Shown piece by piece: positions 61,101 to 64,000 of a stretch of 64,000 nt of DNA (its first letter is position 1; each line of letters begins with the position of its first letter). The translations under genes and the position numbers were made by a program. The notes beneath the pieces are model-generated. The model was given only the letters and a program-made list of their open reading frames with translations, had not been told where the DNA came from and made no database searches. The stretch comes from Muricea muricata (taxonomy: Eukaryota; Cnidaria; Anthozoa; Malacalcyonacea; Plexauridae), in the NCBI GenBank assembly GCA_963855995.1, contig OY979719.1:4154001-4218000 (forward strand), read 5' to 3'.

Positions 61101-62860
61101 TAAGCCGAGAGTTTTTTAGACGTTTTTCGTAGTCAATTATATACCTTGATTGTTCGTGATTTATAAGACCTATTGAATGTTTTTAGGTGAAGATGGCGAT
61201 GTACATTTTGACGACGAAGAGCACTGGACACTAGACAAGCCTGATGTCGGTACAGATTTCATGTGGACAGCGGTACATGAGATTGGTCATGCTATTGGAA
61301 TAGACCACTCGAGCGACTTTGACGCCATTATGTACCCCTACTACACCGGCTACAAACCTAATTTGGAACTGCATGAGGATGACGTCATGGCAGTACAAGC
61401 TAAATATGGTAAATTTTTTTCTTGTTGTAATACGTGAGGCCTGCCTCCCGCGATTGATGCGGCAAACATTACATCGAAACAGGGATTGAAGTCCACAATT
61501 GAAACCATGGAAGAATTAACACTATCTTTTAAACTCTGCTAGACTGTCACTTGAGATAATACTTGAGACGCTGCTTAGTAAATGCCACTAAATATTACCT
61601 CTAAATTTTTGCTCTCTTTATTGCAGGATCTAACAGGATCGAAGTCCCTACCAGTCCTCCAACAATTGATCCGGAAATGGAATTCAGAGGTGCCAGTCCT
61701 TGTGATACCTCATTTGACGCGGTCGTGCGCAGTGGTGATGGAAATACGTACTTCTTTAAAGAACCTCATTTCTGGACCCTTGATAAGTACAATAGACCGC
61801 TGGGAGGAAGACCGATTGTTGATCATTTTCCGGGTCTTCGTTCAAGAGTTCAGGCTGCTTACACAAGACGAGATGGGCTAACTGTATTCTTCAAAGGAAG
61901 AAAGTAAGATATTGTTGAAAAATAAGATATTAGTGAAAAAAATAAGATCCTGAAAAGGCATGGAACAAACGCCATTGTTTTGTAAAAGAGATGGTACTCA
62001 CGCAACGTTTAGGGACTTTAAAATGGACTTTTCCTAACTGCAGTTGCAATTGATTAAATACAAATGGTCCTCATGGACGCTAGATTAAATCTAATAGAAT
62101 TCTCTCACTAGAAATCCATATTTCATTGTCCAGTATACCTGCTACCAGCATCAGTTTTAGTCGGTTTGTCAAAAGCAGTAAACACTAACCTAAAATAATC
62201 AGGCTTTGTGATTGCCTTATCAAACATAAGTCATCATTGTTTGTGATTCGTTTTTTAGAAAATCAATTTCTATTGTTTATTGTCTTTCATTTTGTTATAC
62301 CAACACAAACCCGTTGATGGCACCGGTCAAAAAACGAAGCTAACAAAAATAATTTTTCTAGGTACTGGGTTTTCAATGGTACCAAACCTGTTTCTGGCCC
62401 CAAAGTCATCACTGACTACGGTCTACCGCTTGAGTTGAAGCGTCTGGACGCAGCCTTTACCTGGGGTGGGAACGGAAAGACGTATTTCTTCAAGGGTGAC
62501 AAATATTGGCGATACAACGAACGAATGGGAAAAATCGATCAAGGATACCCGAAGAACATCTCTGAAGGCTGGGGACCTGTTGTTGGAGGACAGCATCCCA
62601 TCGATGCTGCTATGACTTGGAACGATGGTAACACGTACTTTTTCAACGGACTCTACCTTTCCAAATATGATTTCCATCAATGGGACAAGTACGAACCGAA
62701 GAAGGTTTCAGAATTTTTCTTCAAGTCCAGATGTCATGACGACCGTGACTCAAGCGTAGCTGCGAAAGACGGCGATATGGAAAGTGGCGTCTTGAAAACA
62801 TCTGTGTTCGCCCCTCTGATTGCTCTGCTCGCCGTTGTTGCTTCGTTCTTCAACTGCTAG
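58199..62860 (+). CDS. Matrix metalloproteinase, furin-activated, probably GPI-anchored
   Basis: Six coding exons, all in phase: 58199-58309, 60253-60504, 60651-60891, 61187-61408, 61627-61903 and 62362-62860, giving 533 residues. Order: signal peptide (MVVLALVSLFTLDSVRS), propeptide with cysteine switch PRCSVPD (Gly after Cys replaced by Ser), furin site RRRKRY, catalytic domain with EADIMISF, HAFYPHD, zinc-binding HEIGHAIGIDH and Met-turn AIMYPY, a short hinge, a hemopexin domain with repeats of the SFDAVV.....TYFFK type bounded by Cys in SPCDTSFDA and SRCHDD, and a hydrophobic tail (FAPLIALLAVVASFF) ending in Asn-Cys, typical of a GPI signal. Exon borders match the minus-strand paralogue. 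Substrates cannot be inferred. Being GPI-anchored and furin-cut, it should act at the cell surface in matrix remodelling. Confidence 0.96.
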
Positions 62861-63738
62861 TACTTGCCCCTTACTTCACGCAGTCACTTTGAGCTTAGCA
62901 AGGATGCTTGAAAGTAAAAAAAGTGGCATTGAATAAGAACATTCCCTTAGCTATATTGCTTGTCACACAGAACAACAAAAAAACAATGAACAATTCCTTG
63001 TTTGCAAAACAAAAACGGATGTAAAATGTAAAAAACTGTTCGTATATACATAATTGTATAAATATATAATAATAGTGATGTTAATATATTTTTTTACCTT
63101 GTAATAATATTTTTAAAAAATGTACTTTATTAAGTAACATGTCCGTATCAGCAATGTATATAGCAGCGTATAAACAACGAACAACGCATTAAAGGTATAC
63201 AACGATATAAGTAATAAGTGATGGAGCACGTACAAATATGAGATCCATAGACATGCATACATTCGCCTTGAAAAGGCGACAAAACTTGTACCAAATAACT
63301 AAGACTGATGTTCTTGCTTGTTAATGTTATTTAATTTGTTATTTATTTAAACTAATTTATGCAACTTAATTTATTAATATAATATTAAAATAACTATGTT
63401 TTCACAAAGTGTCTTGTTCTGATTTTTTGACTGATTGATTCATTCATTTCCTGCAGCTAATATAACTGTGGACTATGAGAGCGCGAGGGTTGACAGTCCT
63501 TATTTTCACCTCTAAGCACGGAATTATATCTTTGAAACAGCATCGAGAGCATATAGGAAACTTAATTACGACGGCAAATTTACTTGCTACAAATGTATTT
63601 CCTTGGGTTTCAGGGCCTAAATAAACAATAATCCATCATCCTATGCGCGCTAATAACGAGGTTACGTAGTAACCAAGGTTAATATGTTAGGAACCAGCGC
63701 GCGATCTGGGTCTGAGTGGACCCTCCTGCCTAGCTGGA
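62861..63738. other. 3' flank of the MMP gene and intergenic DNA
   Basis: AT-rich; includes the MMP 3' UTR, whose end I cannot place. From about 63640 the base composition becomes less AT-rich toward the next promoter. Confidence 0.5.
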
Positions 63739-63922
63739 TATATAAGAGCATCAGTCGTGCAGTGGGAGCATTCGCTAGCTAGTATAGCCAGCTGCAGCAA
63801 TCTACACGAAATAGAGTTGTAGAATTTTTGGTTGATTGACATATAGCCTAACTTTGTGCGTTAACTTCCATCGAAATCAGTTCGGTGTGCCAAGGTGCAG
63901 ACGTTTGCTCCCATCCACATGG
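63739..63922 (+). promoter_or_regulatory. Promoter, leader and first codon of a gene that leaves the window
   Basis: A TATA box tatataag (63739-63746) is followed by about 150 bases of leader and then an ATG at 63919-63921. One base later comes a strong donor (gtaagt from 63923). If real, the coding part of exon 1 is just four bases, ATG G. The TATA sequence and layout resemble the MMP promoter at 57818, so a third, related gene is possible but cannot be shown. Confidence 0.5.
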
Positions 63923-64000
63923 GTAAGTATGGTGACGACGGATATTAAGTTTACGTTTTTTGAAAGACAACCATGTTATATACCTTATATTGTGGTATGT

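Overview
This is a metazoan nuclear window: intron-rich genes with GT-AG splice sites, an in-frame selenocysteine UGA with a matching SECIS, secreted or GPI-type matrix metalloproteinases, AT-rich noncoding DNA and many short DNA-transposon remnants. The gene set (AP5M1, COA8, SELENON, a C1orf198-like gene, a wax-synthase-like acyltransferase and furin-activated MMPs) and the repeat style suggest an invertebrate, most likely a cnidarian. That placement is an inference, not proven by the sequence.

Layout. 1-11.5 kb is one large satellite of alternating 11- and 14-base monomers (25-base dimer), including a 3,387-base block repeated almost identically in tandem. 11.9-13.1 kb is an unrelated 9-base minisatellite. 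13.9-15.4 kb is a third system, a G-rich gggaac array interleaved with a ~270-base spacer, ending against a fragment of a non-LTR retrotransposon reverse transcriptase. Long reading frames in these arrays come from repeat periodicity and are not genes.

16.7-36.2 kb is a compact gene block: COA8 (+, first exon not found), an intronless WS/DGAT-family acyltransferase (-), AP5M1 (+, 13 exons reconstructed), SELENON (-, 12 exons, Sec UGA at 27377-27379, SECIS near 25900-25962), a C1orf198/DUF4706 homologue (+, 4 exons) and a small single-pass membrane protein (+). AP5M1 and SELENON converge, with only 334 bases between their stop codons; the SECIS lies in that gap.

37.6-62.9 kb holds two paralogous matrix metalloproteinases in head-to-head orientation. 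Both have a signal peptide, cysteine-switch propeptide, furin site, zinc catalytic domain, hemopexin domain and a hydrophobic tail typical of GPI attachment, and the five downstream intron positions correspond. About 11 kb of DNA without a recognisable gene separates their promoters. At 63.7-63.9 kb a TATA box and an ATG directly followed by a splice donor suggest the start of another gene that runs off the window.

Functionally the genes are housekeeping or cell-surface: mitochondrial cytochrome oxidase assembly (COA8), late-endosomal trafficking (AP5M1), ER redox and calcium handling (SELENON), neutral-lipid synthesis (WS/DGAT) and pericellular proteolysis (MMPs). I see no pathway linking them. 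The most unusual material is the cluster of three different satellites in the first 15 kb.
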